Part shown: positions 62,057 to 64,000 of the stretch, in pieces
Layout of the letters: every line of letters starts with the position of its first letter
Numbering within the stretch: position 1 is the first letter of the stretch
Assembly: GCA_026122225.1 (NCBI GenBank)
Contig: JANEZZ010001871.1
Coordinates: 248,001-312,000, forward strand
Direction of reading: 5' to 3'
Origin: Heloderma charlesbogerti
Lineage: Eukaryota > Chordata > Lepidosauria > Squamata > Helodermatidae
Length of the DNA: 64,000 bases
The notes under the pieces: generated by a model
What the model was told of the DNA's origin: nothing
Seen by the model: only the letters and a program-made list of their open reading frames with translations
Databases searched by the model: none
Position numbers and translations under genes: made by a program

Positions 62057-63074
62057 TACCTTGAGGTATTGGCATTCATCTCTGACTCATACACAGATTC
62101 ACTGATTTAGCTTATTTAATATAAGTACATTAGCCCAGCCTATACATTCAGAGAGCACACACAGAGGCCAAGCTAAATGCAAGAATTCAGCAGAGCAATT
62201 TCCATTAACGTATGTCAGATCTTGTAACAAGTGTTTACATTGCTAAGACATTAACTGCATAGAAGCTTTTATTATTTTCTATTTGGGGGGCTTGGCTAAG
62301 TTATTTTACTTAAGATGATATATTACTCTGTGTCTTTTAGGGAGTTTTGGGAACATTTACAAATGCAACCTTGAACATTACATGTTCATGCTGTTCTTTC
62401 CAAAAAAACTTTTGGAATGATGTTTGCTTTGAAGCATTTCCTAATAAAAAATGTGGTTGGTAAATGTAGCTTTATCCCTTCTTGCTTCAATCAGTGTGAT
62501 GGAATAATCTGTCTTTTATGGCCCGACTGACTTAATGAATGTTCACTTTTTGAAGAAATTCCATACCATGGACACCATCCACAGGAACTTTTTTGCATGA
62601 GCTCCACAGAAATGATTTTTTTTTTTAGCAGGAAAGCTTTACAAATGTCCAATTTATGTCCAGTTTTTAGAAATGTTGTGGCATCAGCCTGAAGGATGTG
62701 TGTGTGTGTGTATAAATAAATATATATGAATAAATATAAATATAAAATATGCTCTCCCATTAAATTTATAGTCACCCGATATCACCTGCTAGAGTTAACC
62801 TTGCAAAACAGTAACTATTTACAAGAACGTATTGCTCTCCCAGCATTCCCATAGTTGGACTGCTCCACATCTGACTTTATTTCATTTGGACTGCATCACT
62901 TGTTCATCTGAATTGGTTAGAGGAAAAGTTTTTTTCTCTGTTTCCCAAACTAGCTGGTTGGACAGAATTACTGAAAAGAGAATAGTTTGAAAAACTATTA
63001 GGGGAGCTGAATTCAAGATGTGAATATTATCAGCATTTGAGCTACCAATACCACTGTGAGCCTGTCCACATAAA
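62057..63074. other. Presumed intron 5, unannotated part
   Basis: No confident exon. A weak exon candidate at 62341-62459 is discussed among the findings. There is a short TG repeat at 62698-62711. Confidence 0.4.
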
Positions 63075-63166
63075 ATGACAGTCAACTGTGGCTTAATTTA
63101 CCTGTGGGGGTTGTTGTAGGTAATGCAACAGCCCCCACAGGTAAATAAAGCCACAGTGGGCTGTCA
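63075..63166. repeat. Hairpin, 41-bp arms
   Basis: ATGACAGTCAACTGTGGCTT...GGGGGTTGTTG (63075-63116) pairs with CAACAGCCCCC...CCACAGTGGGCTGTCAT (63126-63166), with a 9-base loop TAGGTAATG. A few mismatches are present. It is probably a minimal MITE of the GTGGCTTG family. Confidence 0.8.
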
Positions 63167-63404
63167 TGGCGTGCAAACCAGATCAATGTGTTTACTTTCA
63201 ACAAGTCTCCTTCCTTTTTCTTTGTACACAATTTTAGTTCCGCGTTTCCCAAATAACTGATACTTGAGGCACGCTTTCTTCTCTGACTTAAATTGGAGAT
63301 GGCCTTGTTCTTGCACCCCATGTTTTGTGTTTGTAAGAACTACCTGCACTCAGGTGAGCCCACTTCCTATGTTCCTGCATGAGCCACTATTCTGACTGAC
63401 TCCT

Positions 63405-63632
63405 GAATTTTTATTACATTTATATCCCACCTTTTTTTCCTCCTCCCCAAGGAACCCAAGGCGGCACACATAGTCCTTCTCCTCTCCATTTTATCCTCAC
63501 AACAACGACCCTGTGAGGTAGGTTGGGCTGAGAGTCTGTGACTGGCCCAAAGCCACCCAGTGAGCTTCCATTGCCGAGTGGGGACTAGAACCCAGAGCTC
63601 CCGACTCCTAGTCCAACACTCTAGCCACAGTA
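63405..63632 (-). mobile_element. MIR-like SINE
   Basis: TTTTTATTACATTTATATCC, CAACAACGACCCTGTGAGGT and AGAACCCAGAGCTCCCGACT mark tail, core and head. It is the best-preserved MIR-like copy in the window. Confidence 0.8.
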
Positions 63633-64000
63633 GTACAGCCAGGTCAGCAGGGGCCCTGGGCATGATGATGTATTTGGGGGGCCCCATGCACCACTGTCTC
63701 TCCCCAGCCCCCCCGCCCCGGTACCACCTTGGTCTCTTATTTTCCTGTTGCCTGGCAAGTAGGTGAGTGGGGAACAAACAGATCTCTTTTTCTTTGTTTT
63801 AACAAAAGAAAGAAAAAGTGACCTGATTGTTCCTCCCGCCCCCAACACAAACATACCAAATGATAGGAAAGGATCAAAGGTGTCCCCTTTTCCTCCTTCT
63901 AAAACTCTTTAAACAAGTTATTGGGTGTGCTGACTCCACACTATAGCCAGCACACCTGATAATCTAGCTAAAGACTTGTAAAAAGGAATTAAAAGGTATC
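63633..64000. other. Window end, unannotated
   Basis: No exon or repeat was recognised. Confidence 0.4.

Overview
The window is nuclear DNA from a squamate reptile, most probably a lizard. The evidence is its repeat set. It holds an RTE-BovB LINE, SINEs with a BovB-type CTTTAC tail (Sauria SINE type), many L2- and CR1-clade LINE fragments, MIR-like and tRNA-Ala-like SINEs, a Helitron, and many non-autonomous DNA transposons. There are no operons, rRNA genes or CRISPR arrays. Most open reading frames are chance or sit inside LINEs.

One host gene can be assembled, on the plus strand. Its first coding exon (22324-22383) lies in a CpG island. Four more coding exons follow at 49506-49609, 50200-50369, 52974-53118 and 57512-57584. 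All junctions have AG/GT borders and the reading phases agree, giving 184 residues so far; the 3' end of the gene probably lies outside the window. I judge it to be a DUF4464-type ciliary protein, the CABCOCO1 (C10orf107) orthologue, from memory of the family and not from a search. Intron 1 is about 27 kb and carries most of the mobile DNA.

Layout. 1-22 kb: upstream intergenic DNA with an L2 LINE whose RT frame is broken by one amber codon (about 560-1950), a TTAA-flanked MITE (3833-4240), a Helitron (4480-5220), a MIR-like SINE split by a CR1 copy (8.2-9.2 kb), a long hairpin (9832-9980), several hAT MITEs, a 415-bp-period direct duplication (17.1-17.8 kb) and a degenerate BovB (about 19.9-21.98 kb) ending about 340 bp before the start codon. 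22-49.5 kb: intron 1, with a second copy of the TTAA-type MITE, two related hAT-like elements in opposite orientation, each with its own 8-bp target duplication (28040-30572 and 31187-34587), a foldback hAT MITE inside a tandem duplication (37189-37780), a nearly complete L2 (about 39.97-43.2 kb, minus), a CR1 carrying nested insertions (43.8-46.0 kb) and another L2 (46.1-47.7 kb). 49.5-57.6 kb: exons 2-5. 57.6-64 kb: presumed intron 5, with a 600-bp foldback element and more MITEs.

The most informative feature is the inverted pair at 28.0-34.6 kb. The two copies share a CR1 fragment captured before they amplified. They differ by later private insertions, so one copy preserves the empty site of a SINE present in the other. 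All family names were assigned by eye; nothing was searched.
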